This document shows positions 43,703-55,488 of a stretch of DNA of 64,000 nt, piece by piece. The notes under the pieces were generated by a model. The model saw only the letters and a program-made list of their open reading frames with translations. It made no database searches and was not told the origin of the DNA. The translations under genes were made by a program, and so were the position numbers. Source of the stretch: Neostapfia colusana (taxonomy: Eukaryota; Streptophyta; Magnoliopsida; Poales; Poaceae); the NCBI GenBank assembly GCA_030760725.1, contig JASWHV010000008.1, forward strand, positions 30,662,720 to 30,726,719, given 5' to 3'. How positions within the stretch are numbered: position 1 is the stretch's first letter; every line of letters begins with the position of its first letter.

Positions 43703-45223
43703 TCACTCATCGCTGCCTCCTCCGTCAGTCTCAGTCTGATCTTCATCTTCAGCATCCACGGGAGCAGGATCTTCCTCTGAGTCCTCGGAGGCGGGCGGTG
43801 ATCCAACGGGCTCAATCTCAAGCTTTGCACAGATAGACTTGATATTGGCATTGACATACTGTTGATGTTTCTTCCTTGCAAGCTTTTCTTTGCGTTGCCT
43901 GTCTTCGATCTTACGACAGCAGGCAAAGATGGAGGAGAGCATCTTGAGGATGCCGCTAGATGATTCTCGGGCAGGTGGAGAACCAGGAGGAGCAGCTGCA
44001 GACCTAGTGTCATCATGAGCTTGCTTTGATCTCCTCTCCACTGGTGGAGAAGACGGGGCAGTTAGAGCCGGAGGGAGAGTGTACTCGGTGGGTTTTTGCG
44101 GCTTCAACCCCGTATGCTTGACATCCTTGACAAACTCGAGTCCCGTCACTTTCTCAATCATGTACATGATATACGGTGCGTATCCACAGGACCTATTGGG
44201 GGTAATTGAGATGTTCACAATGTCGTTGTAGATATACTCAAAGACATTGAATGGTATCCTCCCACTAATGACCTTCATGAGAGTCCTCAAGGTTCCTTGT
44301 ATAGTTCCTGCATCTCCATCCTTCGGAGCTATCATCTTTCTCAAGACTCTATTTAGGACCACAAAGAAGGGCTTTAGATATTTGATGGTGGGAGGAACAT
44401 ATGGCATCCTTGTGTCATAGAGAAATTCAAGTTCCTCCTTCTCCAGGGGTTTCAGATTATGAATGACCAGTTCATGATCCAAAGTGTTTTGGAGGTGAAG
44501 AATCCTAGCAAATTCATCATACGTGACACTATACCTTGAACCATGAGTCATCCAAGTAAGACTGTCTCCATCATCCCGAGCAAAGTAGAGAGTGGAGTAA
44601 AACTGGGTAATTACTTCATTGTTCCAGTCATACTCAAAGGATAGCAGGTCCGTCAGACTGTGCCTCTCTAACGCTTCCACCATCTCACGAAAGGCAGGAT
44701 ACCTCTTTGACTTCAGATATTCAACATTTAGCCATTGACTCTTTACTACAGGGTTCTTCATCTTCATGTACACATGCTCGTAGTAGTCTGCATGGAAGTT
44801 GCTCCAGAACCTCGGGTCAGAGCATTGCTTAGGTCGGTCATACACTTGAATCTTCCTGAAATTATCAGCTAGCTCACTTCCTTTTCCAGTGAAATCCTCA
44901 CTTGAAGGCTGCCTGTTGCGGTGAATAGGGTTTTTCATCTTCAAGGGCCCAAGGGGACCACTAGCAAGTCCCTTCCCTTTATTGAGAATTCTTTTTGGCC
45001 CTGACAAGCCCTCAGCAGCATCTTTCCTTAGAGGCCTTTAGCCAATGACTTTCCTCTTCTTAGGTTGATTGTCATCGGAGGGTGGAGAGTGGACATTGAC
45101 ATCATGTCTCTTCTTCATAACTCTCTCCTTGGTCCTCCTCACTTTCTCGCGTTGAACGTCTTCATCAATGTGGAAGGAGCTGTCATTTGAGCCTGAAGAC
45201 ATGATGCCTGATAGGGAGTTCAA
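43703..45223 (-). pseudogene. Copia-C ORF3, broken by one stop
   Basis: Minus-strand frame starting at ATG 45223 or, by comparison with Copia-B, at ATG 45202 (MSSGSND). One in-frame TAA at 45038-45040 separates a 61-codon N-terminal part from a 434-codon part. The N-terminal part ends with PKKRKV, a textbook monopartite nuclear localisation signal. The main part carries the ORF3 domain: DPRFWSNFHADYY, ITQFYSTLYF, WMTHGSRYSVTYDEFARIL, IAPKDGDAGTIQGTL and SCGYAPYIMYMIEKVTG. A basic CCRKIEDRQRKEK region follows, then an acidic tail. No signal peptide or membrane segment. Apart from the stop the frame is intact, so it was functional until recently. Confidence 0.85.
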
Positions 45224-45288
45224 GGATTAGATACAAATGGACTCATTATTGACTTCAAATGGGAACGTAGGGGTTCAACTGTCAGAGA

Positions 45289-45366
45289 CCGGACTTGTCC
45301 GGTTTCAGAGAGCAGACTTGTCCGGTGGACCGGACTTGTCCGCCTCTGTGCACCGGACTAGTCCGG
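45289..45366 (-). promoter_or_regulatory. Copia-C palindrome cluster just upstream of ORF3
   Basis: Four palindromes at 45289, 45312, 45330 and 45353, start-to-start 23, 18 and 23 bp, ending within 70-90 bp of the ORF3 ATG. Equivalent to 18372-18447 in Copia-B. Confidence 0.78.
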
Positions 45367-45750
45367 CCTAGTATAAGAACCCTAATGTTTCATTTGAATC
45401 AAATCTCCTATCTAAGGGCATAAAGGTAGGAACATGGTAGGAATACATCCATTGAGGCAATGTACATCCTTTTGAAATCAAAGAAAACTAGCTAGAACTA
45501 GAAAAGTTGAGATTTTGGTTTAAAAGGGGAAATTTACCAAGATTTGAAGATTTGCGTCGAAGAAGTGGAAATCAGTCCGGATGAGTCCGGAGTAGGGGGA
45601 CCACTCGTCAAGGGGAGTCATTTTTGCGGATTAAAAACTGGATTTTGAGGGTTCAACCAGAAAATCATTTTGGGGGCTAGGGTTTGGAAGAGGAGAGGGA
45701 GAGCAGGCCTAATGAGGAGTGAGGGAGAGATCTGGGCCGGCCAAGTGCTT

Positions 45751-45865
45751 CTATATACGACTGACCGGACTAGTCCGGTCATGGTAGCGGACTAGTCTGG
45801 TACCCCTGAGTTAACCTAGTTGTTGTCAGTCCAGACTAGTCCGGTTGGAAATCGGACTAGTCCGT
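45751..45865 (-). promoter_or_regulatory. Copia-C second cluster with a TATA-like site, possible ORF3 promoter
   Basis: Two palindrome pairs (45765/45787, 22 bp; 45831/45852, 21 bp) lie directly upstream on the minus strand of TATATAG (45751-45757), about 530 bp before the ORF3 ATG. The order palindromes, TATA, long leader, ORF repeats the LTR promoter layout. Confidence 0.6.
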
Positions 45866-46088
45866 TTCCAACAGACTTGATACATATATAGATAATTAAT
45901 AGTGATTCAAGGACAATAATTTTGCAAGTAGTCTTGGTGATTACGACCAGTAGGCAATCAGCAATCGAACAATGGTCATAATCCACAAGATTTCTTCATT
46001 AAAAATAGTTTTCTGAGTAGAAAGGAGAGGAGGAGCATTTTTGACAATACGGAGGAACAATTTAAGTTGCAACCAGGTATGCAATGTT

Positions 46089-47224
46089 TCAAGCCACATT
46101 TCGAGAGTCAAGAATGTTTAGCTCATTTCTTAGTTCACAGAACCTTTTCTCATCTAATGGTTTGGTAAAAATTTCTGCAAGTTGTTTTTCAGTCCTAACA
46201 TGTGAAATAGCTATGTCACCTTTTAATGAATGATCTCTAAGAAAGTGATGACGGATGTCTATGTGCTTAGTTCTTGAGTGCTCTACAGGGTTGTGTGCAA
46301 TCTTTATAGCACTTTCATTATCGCATAGAAGCGGGATATGACTTAGATTGTAGCCGTAGTCCCTAAGAGTTTGTTGCATCCAAAGCAGTTGCGCACAGCA
46401 ACTACCGGCTGCAACATACTCTGCTTCCGCTGTGGAAAGAGCAATGGAGTTTTGATTTTTAGATGACCAAGAAACTAGGGACCTACCAAGAAATTGACAA
46501 GTCCCTGACGTGCTCTTTCTATCGACTTTGCATCCTGCATAGTCGGCGTCGGAATACCCTATCAAGTTAAACTTGGATCCTTTGGGATACCAAAGGCCCA
46601 AGTTGGGTGTGTGCACAAGGTACCTTAGGATTCTTTTTACAGCAATTAAGTGACACTCTTTAGGTGCGGCTTGAAACCTTGCACACATGCAAACACTAAG
46701 CATAATATCTGGCCTAGATGCACATAAGTATAGTAAGGAGCCAATCATGGACCGATATACCTTTTGGTCCACATTTGGACCGTCTTCATTGAGGTCGAGA
46801 TGTCCGTTGATGGCCATGGGTGTCTTGATGGGCTTGGCTTTGTCCATATTGAATTTCTTGAGAATGTCTTGTGTATATTTAGTTTAGCTTATAAATGTAC
46901 CTTCTGTCAGTTGCTTTACTTGAAATCCCAGGAAGAACTTCAATTCACCCATCATGGACATCTCGAACCTGTCTGTCATTATTTTGCTAAATTCTTCACA
47001 GAAGGACTCGTTAGTGGATCCAAAGACAATGTCATCAACATAAATTTGACATACGAATAAATGATCATCAAAATGTTTAGTAAAGAGTGTATATTCAGCT
47101 TTACCAATTTTGAAACCATTTTGAATCAGAAAATCTCTAAGGCACTCATACCAGGCTCGAGGAGCCTGTTTGAGGCCATAGAGAGCCTTACGCAGTTTAT
47201 AGACATGGTTGGGATACTCCTGAT
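46089..47224 (-). pseudogene. Copia-C pol, 3' part (end of RT and RNase H)
   Basis: Continues pol after the Gypsy-D insertion, from within the RT (KALYGLKQAP region) through YVDDIVFG, MMGELKFFLGFQVK and RNase H (STAEAEYVAAGSC, HIDIRHHFLRD, AEIFTKPLDEKRF) to the stop at 46089. There is an in-frame TAA at 46884-46886. The break with 59951 falls inside one codon run and the reading frame resumes across the duplication ctgat. Confidence 0.9.
47220..47224. repeat. Target site duplication of Gypsy-D, left copy (ctgat)
   Basis: ctgat precedes the left LTR and recurs at 59946-59950 after the right LTR. Confidence 0.95.
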
Positions 47225-48904
47225 TGTCACACCCGGTTTTTCCGAAGAAACAACCAAGTGAATATCACATGTATGCCAGGATCATTTTCTCATACATGTG
47301 ATGACAAATAGTGAAGCATCATTTATTACAAGCCAGGTGTCGAATATAAATAAGTCTTACATCACAAATGTCTCAATGAACACTAATGCTTCATCACAAG
47401 TAAATCAACTACCAGCGGAATATTATTCTTTAGGGCTCCATCACAGGTGTTGCCCGGGGTCTTCATGAACCTAGGAACTTTCCTCGGGTCCAAAATCTTG
47501 GTCATTATACACCATCTCATTATCTTGACCTGAGCAGCAATATAAACCAACAAATATGCAAGGTTGAGTACCAATGGTACTCAGCAAGTGTGGGAAAAAT
47601 TATATCATGCATGGCTAGAACAAGGAGAGGTTGAACTCATGGTTAAAGCACTACGCAATTAATACCTATCACCTTAGCTTATTAAGCACCTACATTACTA
47701 CACAGGTGAAATGGTCCCATTTTCCCATCCCATCATTATAATCCAATACCCATAACATCATTACCAAAGTTAAGCTCCCCGCTTAACTTCCAAAACCATC
47801 ATTTCTCTAATCATGAATAAGTCCAGGCCGCTCTTAACCGTGAGCACGGCTGTCAAGACAGTTTTGACTCTGTAGAGTTTGTACCACTGTACCCACAAGT
47901 AGTGATTTCATCCCCCGTTGCCGGGTGGACTAAAAGAACCTCCATTATGCCAGTGGCTACGATCCACATTCACACTTCCCAGGTGTGTGGCCAAGAGATC
48001 ACTACGAAGCCTTTACAAAGGGATTCCCGACGAGCGTGGGCCCACTGAGGTTTCACCCCTAACAGCATACAAGAGGCTCCAACCCCGCTGCAGTGGCCCC
48101 CTCTTGAGCCTTGCGGTTCATATGGCAGTCCAGCTGACTCCTATTCCCCGCACCATCCAACACACCCATACTACGCCGGGGATACACCTAATTAATTGGC
48201 TAAGCTGCCCCATCTCAGCATGTGGTTGGCACTGTAAAGCCGGGTTACATGCTCCATGAACCGGTCCTTAGGATCCAGGCAAGTATTAAACACAAACCCA
48301 AGTCTCGTGCACCCAGCACACAACCAAAACATCCAACTTGCCTCGATCCCTACCTCTACATAACTCACAATAGCTCATTCAAGAGTATGGTATAATAAAC
48401 TGATGCTTTCATATCCCAAATATCCCATTCTAAGCATGGCTAAGCATATGCATGTAAATAAATGACATGACAAAATAAATCCCAACCCAAGCTACAAGGA
48501 AACAAAGTAATGCAATTCTAGGGAAACCTTCCTAGCATGGGCTTCATATTTCATTTGACAATGCAAATAATTCTAACTACACATCCTAGCATAGGATCAA
48601 AGTGGTCAAGGACACTTGCCTCCTTCTTGCTGCTCTTGAAATGGGTAGTCTTGGTCTTGGAATTGAATAACTTGTTCTTGAGCAGGTTCTACTTCATACC
48701 ATCACACATAGCAAAAGAAAAACAACACCCATAAGACATAGTTCACACTTCTATTTCATACAAACCACACATTCACATTTATGAAAGTTTCTTTACCATT
48801 TTATGTGTTGTGGATACTCTATGTGTGTTGATTTGGGGCTTGCATACACTTTCATTTACATGTATAGGATTCCTACTTTGGTGTTCATATTTATACTCAC
48901 ATAC

Positions 48905-48930
48905 TATATATATATATACATATATATATG
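48905..48930. repeat. AT microsatellite in the Gypsy-D LTR
   Basis: A run of alternating T and A; the copy in the other LTR (near 58170-58197) is one AT unit longer, accounting for the 2-bp length difference between the LTRs. Confidence 0.85.
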
Positions 48931-50246
48931 TGTGTTTCAGTTTTAAATAAATTCCTTATATATTAAACTACCAAGTATGTATGAAAAGTATTTTTCTTCT
49001 CCATATGTGCCTTCATAATTTCTATCAACCCTAAACTGAATTCTTTGTACTTTAGAAACTCCATTTATCATTTACTAGTTTCTATATTTCCAGATTTATA
49101 TTCTTATGCATAATTATGCATTTTATTATTAAATTAGTAATACACACTACCTAAACAGATTAGGTTCTGGTCCTAAATAATTTAAGATCATATTTTGACC
49201 TTGGCTTCTGATGTATACTATTTCATAATTATTTTCCCTATTTTTCTTTAACTATTCTTTACTTAAAAATGTGTCCCTATACTATTAAATGTGAATAATA
49301 GATGAAACAGATTTATTTCAGCCCAAAAATATCTTTTTATCTCACTCCAAAGTTTTCTAAGTACTGAGAAAGTTTTTAATAATTTTGACAATTAGGTTTG
49401 TCCCCCTTTTTAATATTTAAACACTAGTTACATATTCAATTTTCTAAATTAAATACTAAACAGGGCTAAAATAATGAACTCACCTCATTACAGGATCTAT
49501 AATATTATTTTCATAATTTCCAGGGGTCTAGCTACACTTGTCAGAGGTGTTTTTCCTAATTTCTATTTAGTCCAGGGGCTAAAACTGATTTTTAAATGAA
49601 TTTACATGATTTTCTGGAGTTCCAGGGGCTAGATCTGAAGTTTCCGGGGCTAGCTCTCAATTCCAGAGAACCCCAGGGGGTAGCACGTAAGAATTCCAGT
49701 CTTTATAACGCGGGGCTGACGTGGACCGTCTGATTTTAAACCGACGGCTGAGATTATAACATCGAACCGGTACGCGGGGTTTTAAAGTCTACCGTGCGAT
49801 TTAAAATAAACGGCGCACAAGCGGCCACGTCGCTCTGATCGAGCGCGGGCGGCGCTGCCGGCGGCGCACGGCGGCGGGAAACGGCGATCTCGCCGGAAAG
49901 TTTCGGATCCTCGAGAATTCTGCCTAAAACTGTGATCTCATGGCATAGATCGGTAGAGGGGAGGTCAGGGATCTCACCTCGGGGGTTTTCTCGAGCTCGG
50001 GGGTCCTGGAAAGTGCTCGGCGGCGAGGTCCGAGGCAAAACCACGGCGAAGCTCGTCGGAGCTGGATTTGCACCGTAAGTCTTCGGGTTTTCTGCACCTG
50101 CAAAGTTCCCCGGAGGCGTTGGATCAAGACCAACGAGTTAGATCAGAGTTTCCGAGCTTAGATCGGCCAGAATTCACCGGCGAAGTCTCGGTGCTCACCG
50201 GAGTGAAAATCGGCGATCGCGTGCGAAAAACTGATCGGATCGGTTG

Positions 50247-50254
50247 CTTTTATA
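50247..50254 (-). promoter_or_regulatory. Candidate TATA box of the Gypsy-D LTR
   Basis: The minus strand reads TATAAAAG, repeated at 59514-59521 in the 5' LTR. Position about 430 bp into the LTR fits a core promoter. Confidence 0.6.
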
Positions 50255-50678
50255 GCCGGGGAAGGGCGGTGGTTCTGTTGTGATCGAGTTAGAGTCCGCT
50301 GGGTCCAGAATTCGGCTGCGGGGCGCGGTTTCCCGATCGGTTGCGATCGCGCGCGCGCGGGGAGAAGTCCGGGGTCGCGGGGTTAGGGATGACAGGCGGG
50401 TCCCACATGTCAGCGAGGGGCAGCGCGGCGCGCGCGGGGGCGGGCTGCGCGGGGGTTAGCTGGGCCGGCTGGGGTTTCGGCCCACTGGCCAGTTTTTTTC
50501 TGGTTTTCCTTTTTCTTTTTCATTTCTTTTCTGTTTTGAGTATAATTTGAATTCCAGTTTGAATTTGAATTTTTGCAAAACATGCAATACGTCCAAAAAT
50601 TTCCAAATTCCCCTCTGAACATGGTTTATGGTTCTAAATCCAAAATTTGAATCTTGACTAAAAATTTGGGGTGTTACA

Positions 50679-50716
50679 GCTCTACCCCCCTTAAAAGAAA
50701 TCTCGTCCTCGAGATT
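50679..50716 (-). other. Gypsy-D polypurine tract and adjacent hairpin
   Basis: The plus strand ctctacccccctt next to the LTR is the tract; aatctcg-tcct-cgagatt (50699-50716) is a 7-bp stem with a 4-nt loop just after the pol stop. Homologous to the hairpins in Gypsy-B and Gypsy-C. Confidence 0.75.
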
Positions 50717-50723
50717 GGTGTTT

Positions 50724-51963
50724 CTAAGAAAACAATTCCGGAAATTGTGCCTTAAGCTCATCTTCCCGTTCCCAGGTGGCTTCCTCTTCTGAGTGATGCT
50801 TCCACTGCACCTTGCACATCCTGATTCTCTTATTTCTGGTGAGGCGTTCCATTGTCTCCAAAATCTTGCATGGTTGCTCGGCATAAGACAAATCCTCAGC
50901 TACATCCACTTCATTCATGGGTAACACCTCTTCAGGCGTCCTCAGACATTTCTTGAGTTGCGACACGTGGAACACATCGTGCACGTCCGACAGATGAACC
51001 GGCAACTCTAGTTGGTACGCCACTTCGCCTTTTCTTTCCAAAACTTGAAAGGGTCCGATGTATCGGGGTGACAACTTCCCTTTCACCTTGAACCGACGAA
51101 GTCCTCTAATAGGGGACACCTTGAGATAAACATAGTCTCCCACGTTGAAAACGAGCTCTCTTCTTCGTACATCAGCATAACTCTTCTGGCGTGTCTGTGC
51201 TATCCTCAAGTTGTTGCGAATCTCCCTCACCTTTGCCTCGGCTTCTTGTAGCACTTCGGGACCAAACACTTTACTTTCTCCTGTTTGGTTCCAAAATAGG
51301 GGAGTTCTGCACTTCCTTCCATACAAAGCTTCAAACGGTGACATCTTCATACTAGCTTGATAACTGTTGTTATAGGAAAACTCCGCATACGGTAAGTTCT
51401 TGTCCCAACTCCTATTGTTTTTGAGTGCACATGCCCTTAACATATCTTCAAGGATCTGATTGGTTCTCTCCGTCTGCCCGTCAGTTTGGGGATGATAGGC
51501 AGAACTGAAATTCAGATGGGTTCCCATGGTTTCATGCAACTTTTGCCAAAACCTCGAGGTGAACTGCGTCCCTCGATCCGACACTATCTTCTTTGGCACT
51601 CCATGGTAACACACAATCCTTGACATGTACAATTCTGCCAATTTGGATCCGCTGTAGCTTTCTTTCACAGGGATGAAATGAGCTACCTTGGTTAGCCTAT
51701 CAATAATAACCCATATTGAATCATACCCGGACTGGGTCCTAGGCAATCCCACGACAAAATCCATGCTGATCTCTTCCCACTTCCATTCAGGCACTTTGAG
51801 TGGTTGCAATAATCCCGCGGGTCGTTGATGTTCTGCTTTCACCAACTGACATGTGTCACATAGGGCAACATGTTCCGCGACATCTCGCTTCATGCCATAC
51901 CACCAATACCTGCTCTTGAGGTCCTGATACATCTTCGTACTCCCAGGATGAATGGAATAGTCA
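50724..51963 (-). pseudogene. Gypsy-D pol, integrase and chromodomain part (after the frameshift)
   Basis: Holds the rest of the integrase zinc finger (CDTCQ), the DDE core (DFVVGLP, SDRGTQFTSRFW, YHPQTDGQTERTN), the GPF/Y motif (RYIGPFQVLE) and a chromodomain (CKILE...MCKVQWKHHSEEEATWERED) ending at 50724. It is offset from the upstream frame by an indel near 51964, exactly at the integrase zinc-finger histidine region, so RT and integrase are not translated together. Chromodomains of this type bind methylated histone H3 in studied chromoviruses and direct integration. Confidence 0.9.
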
Positions 51964-54900
51964 ATCGTGAGCCTCCTTCAAAATTAATTTACGAATTTCC
52001 TTTACTTCTGGCACACAGATCCTTTTCCCGTGCCACACCGTTCCTTGTTCATCCTCTCTAAAACCAGGAGCTTTATTTTCCTTGATGAGCTGTCTGATCT
52101 CTTGTATCTTCTCATCATTCTTTTGTCCCTCGCGTATGTCTTGCTCAAGTGTGGAGTCCACTTCCATGGCGATGGCTTCACCACTATTTACTAGACATAG
52201 ATTGAGCCTTATAACCTCGTCCTTCAATTCTGCAGGCATGTCCTTCAAACTCAACTTATTGTCCTGCACTTTCCGACTCAAAGCATCGGCCACGACGTTT
52301 GCTTTCCCAGGATGATAGTTGATGCCCACATCAAAGTCATTGATTAGCTCTAACCATCTCCTTTGTCTGAGGTTGAGATCTGGTTGTGTGAATATGTACT
52401 TCAAACTCTTATGATCCGTATATATCTCTGTCCTCTTCCCCATCAAATAGTGCCGCCAAATTTTCAACGCGTGTACCACTGCAGCTAGTTCTAAGTCATG
52501 TGTAGGATAGTTCTTCTCGTGCTTCCGAAGCTGCCGGGATGCATATGCCACGACATGTCCCTCTTGCATGAGAACACATCCCAACCCGTTTCCAGAGGCA
52601 TCGCAGTACACCGTGAAATTCTTCTGCATATCTGGCATAACCAACACGGGGGCTGTTGTCAATCTCTTCTTTAGCTCCTGAAAGCTCGTATCGCACTGTG
52701 GCGTCCAGGTGAATGTGATTCCCTTTTCCAACAGTTTGATGAGAGGTCTCGAGATCTTGGAGAATCCCTCAATAAACCGTCGATAGTATCCAGCCAATCC
52801 CAAAAAGCTTCGAACTTCCCCGACATTTTCAGGGGTTTTCCATTTCTGGATATCTTCGATTTTGGCGGGATCTACGGAGATTCCTCCCTCCGAGATTATA
52901 TGTCCTAAAAAGGGAACTCTCTTTAGCCAAAACTCACACTTGCTCAACTTGGCATATAGTTGGTGTTCTCTCAGCCTCTGTAACACCCACCTTAGATGTT
53001 TCTCATGTTCTTCTTCATCTTTGGAGAAGACGAGAATATCATCTATGAAAACCACCACAAATTTGTCTAGATATTCCATGAATACCTTGTTCATGAGGTA
53101 CATGAAATATGCCGGGGCATTGGTTAGCCCGAAAGGCATGACAGTGTATTCATACAGTCCGTACCGAGATACGAAAGCTGTCTTGGGAATATCAGATTGC
53201 CTTATCTTGAGTTGGTGGTATCCCGACCTGAGATCAATTTTCGAGAACACGCAAGCTCCCCTCAACTGATCAAACAAGTCTTCAATGCGGGGTAATGGAT
53301 ACTTGTTCTTAATGGTCACCTCATTCAAGGCACGGTAATCCACGCATAACCTTTGAGTTCCATCTTTCTTAGGCACAAATATTACCGGAGCTCCCCATGG
53401 TGAGGAACTAGGGCGAACATACCCCTTTTCCGTCAATTCTCTCAAATGATCCTTGAGCTCTTCTAGCTGCTTGGAGTCCATTCGATAAGGTCTCTTGTAT
53501 ATCGGGGCTGTTCCCGGTACTAGCTCGATTGCGAATTCCACGTCACGGTCGGGAGGCATTCCTGGCAACTCCTCCGGAAAAACATCTGGATATTCCCTGA
53601 TAGTCCTGATTTCCTCAACTTTCACCTCCATTTGATTTAATTTAATGTCCCTCCTAGGCTCGTGTATCGTGATGAACTTTACTCTTGTGCCACTAGGGTG
53701 AGTTAGTTCCACCGTTCTGGTCGAACAATGGATGATTCCTTTATGTTTGGTTAACCAATCCATACCCAAAATAATATCTATCCCTTGTGAATCGATCACT
53801 ATGAGGTTAGCGGTAAATACTACCCCATTAATGTCTAAGTTCACTTTGGGACACACTTGTCTTGTCCTTATTTCTCCACCTGGAGAATTTACCGCTAGCA
53901 TATGGTTCATTTGTGTGGTTGCTAGGTCATGCTTCTTAACAAACCCTTGAGCAATGAACGAATGGGTAGCACCAGAATCAAACAACAGAGTTGCAAGGTG
54001 TAAATTGGCAGGAAACTTACCAACTACCACGTCGGGTGCCTCTTGTGCTTCCTCCATAGTGACGTGGTTCACCCGTCCTCTCATTACGTTCTGCTGCTGT
54101 GGCTGCGTGGGCTTCTTCTTTGGACACTTATGGGCATAGTGCCCCACTTCACCACAGCTGAAACATTGCACTCCAATCTTAGATGCTTGGCCCTTGTTGT
54201 CTTGGGGTTGGTTTGGGGGTCCTTGCACTGCTGGTCGAGGTGGATATGCAGGGCGAGGCTGCTGCATAAACTGACGTTGCGGCTGTGCTGGTGCTGCGGG
54301 TGGCCTGTAGTTTGGGTTGTACCCTCTTGGTGCTAAATAGGGTACCGCAGCACGGCTCGTCTGCCCCGTAGGTTGCTGCATCATACGTGGGCGGGTGTTG
54401 CTCCCTGAGGCTTGATGTGACCACCCAGCCTTCCTCTTATTCTCATTTTCCAGGGCCTTCAGCTTCCTTTCCACCACAAATGCTCTGTCCACCATCTTTT
54501 GAAAGCTTTCATACTCATTGGATGACATTGCACACTGCATCTCTGCGGTAAGTCCTTCCACGAAACAATCTTGTTTCTGCTCATCTGTCTCTATGTCTCG
54601 TGGAGCATAACGGGATAGTTGAGTGAATTTAGTGAGGTATTCCCTCACCGTCATGTTTCCCTGCTGCAGTCCCAAAAACTCTTTCCTCTTGTTTTTGAGT
54701 TCACCTCTTGGGATGTAATGGTTGCGGAAGCTACGCTTGAACTCTTCCCAAGTGATGCTCTCAGGGTCATGATGGGCGGCCACGTAGGCGGTCCACCAAT
54801 CAGCAGCAGGTCCCTGCAATTGATGAGAGGCAAACAGCACCCTCTCATACCCTTGGCATTGTATGATTCTCATCTTACTTTCAATGGTCTTCAGCCAATC

Positions 54901-55191
54901 ATCCGCCTCCAGAGGTTCAGCAGCACTTGCAAACTTTGGAGGTTGAGTTCCTAGAAACTCACTCAACCTTGGTTGGCGTGGTGCAGCTTGTGGAGGTGGA
55001 ACTTGATGCAAGTTGGCCACTGCTTGAGTCAAGTTCTGGATGAGCTGATTTTGATTCTCCAGCATTTGGTGGAGAGGATCAACTTCTTCACGGCGACCAC
55101 CCCGGTTCTGGCCTCCAGAAAGATGAGAGTTGCATGCCTCATCATTGTTGTTGGCGGGGTTGGCAGCACGTCCTCTTCCTCTTCCGGCCAT
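51961..55191 (-). CDS. Gypsy-D Gag, protease, reverse transcriptase and RNase H (1076 aa)
   Basis: Starts at ATG 55191 (MAGRGRGRAANPANN), preceded by CTGCCAG. Gag spans about residues 1-340 with the Retrotrans_gag signature (ADDWLKTIESKM, LFASHQLQGPAADWW, RKEFLGLQQGNMTVREY), then a zinc knuckle (CFSCGEVGHYAHKC), protease (LFDSGATHSFIAQ), reverse transcriptase (FVPKKDGTQRLCVDYRALN; FIDDILVFS) and RNase H (VYCDASGNGLGCVLMQ, THDLELAAVV, YTDHKSLKYIF). The frame ends at 51961 because of an indel at the start of integrase. Everything to that point is intact, in contrast to the Gag deletion of Gypsy-C. Confidence 0.93.
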   Translation of the reverse strand: MAGRGRGRAANPANNNDEACNSHLSGGQNRGGRREEVDPLHQMLENQNQLIQNLTQAVANLHQVPPPQAAPRQPRLSEFLGTQPPKFASAAEPLEADDWLKTIESKMRIIQCQGYERVLFASHQLQGPAADWWTAYVAAHHDPESITWEEFKRSFRNHYIPRGELKNKRKEFLGLQQGNMTVREYLTKFTQLSRYAPRDIETDEQKQDCFVEGLTAEMQCAMSSNEYESFQKMVDRAFVVERKLKALENENKRKAGWSHQASGSNTRPRMMQQPTGQTSRAAVPYLAPRGYNPNYRPPAAPAQPQRQFMQQPRPAYPPRPAVQGPPNQPQDNKGQASKIGVQCFSCGEVGHYAHKCPKKKPTQPQQQNVMRGRVNHVTMEEAQEAPDVVVGKFPANLHLATLLFDSGATHSFIAQGFVKKHDLATTQMNHMLAVNSPGGEIRTRQVCPKVNLDINGVVFTANLIVIDSQGIDIILGMDWLTKHKGIIHCSTRTVELTHPSGTRVKFITIHEPRRDIKLNQMEVKVEEIRTIREYPDVFPEELPGMPPDRDVEFAIELVPGTAPIYKRPYRMDSKQLEELKDHLRELTEKGYVRPSSSPWGAPVIFVPKKDGTQRLCVDYRALNEVTIKNKYPLPRIEDLFDQLRGACVFSKIDLRSGYHQLKIRQSDIPKTAFVSRYGLYEYTVMPFGLTNAPAYFMYLMNKVFMEYLDKFVVVFIDDILVFSKDEEEHEKHLRWVLQRLREHQLYAKLSKCEFWLKRVPFLGHIISEGGISVDPAKIEDIQKWKTPENVGEVRSFLGLAGYYRRFIEGFSKISRPLIKLLEKGITFTWTPQCDTSFQELKKRLTTAPVLVMPDMQKNFTVYCDASGNGLGCVLMQEGHVVAYASRQLRKHEKNYPTHDLELAAVVHALKIWRHYLMGKRTEIYTDHKSLKYIFTQPDLNLRQRRWLELINDFDVGINYHPGKANVVADALSRKVQDNKLSLKDMPAELKDEVIRLNLCLVNSGEAIAMEVDSTLEQDIREGQKNDEKIQEIRQLIKENKAPGFREDEQGTVWHGKRICVPEVKEIRKLILKEAHD

Positions 55192-55488
55192 CTGGCAGAA
55201 TCACAAATGTTAATTTGAACGCATTTAGTATCATCTTACTACTTTCACTTGTTTGTATTTTGAAGTGTTGAAATTTTGTTAAAATCTTATGAGGATTTAT
55301 ATCTCACACCCAATAAATGCACTATTATTTCCTGTGGGTTCACACCAAAGCAAACAATCTGAAGACGAGGCTGTGGACAATTGCTCATGGCTTCCACAAC
55401 TCACGTCACACACCAAGCATTATCACACCATTAACTACGTAACGACTCGACTACTCGACCTCTTGCTAGCTAGGGGAAAGACTCTACA
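55192..55488 (-). other. Gypsy-D spacer between ORF0 and gag
   Basis: AT-rich, no ORF. It ends in CATTTGTGATTCTGCCAG directly before the gag ATG, an acceptor-like context. Confidence 0.5.

Larger units (their letters stand above)
47225..50678 (-). repeat. Gypsy-D LTR, left copy (3' LTR)
   Basis: 3454 bp, plus-strand ends TGTCACACCCGG and GGGGTGTTACA. The minus strand has TATAAAAG at 50247-50254. Block 47843-48310 resembles 1289-1750 of Gypsy-A. Contains an AT microsatellite near 48905-48930. No genuine ORF. Confidence 0.96.
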
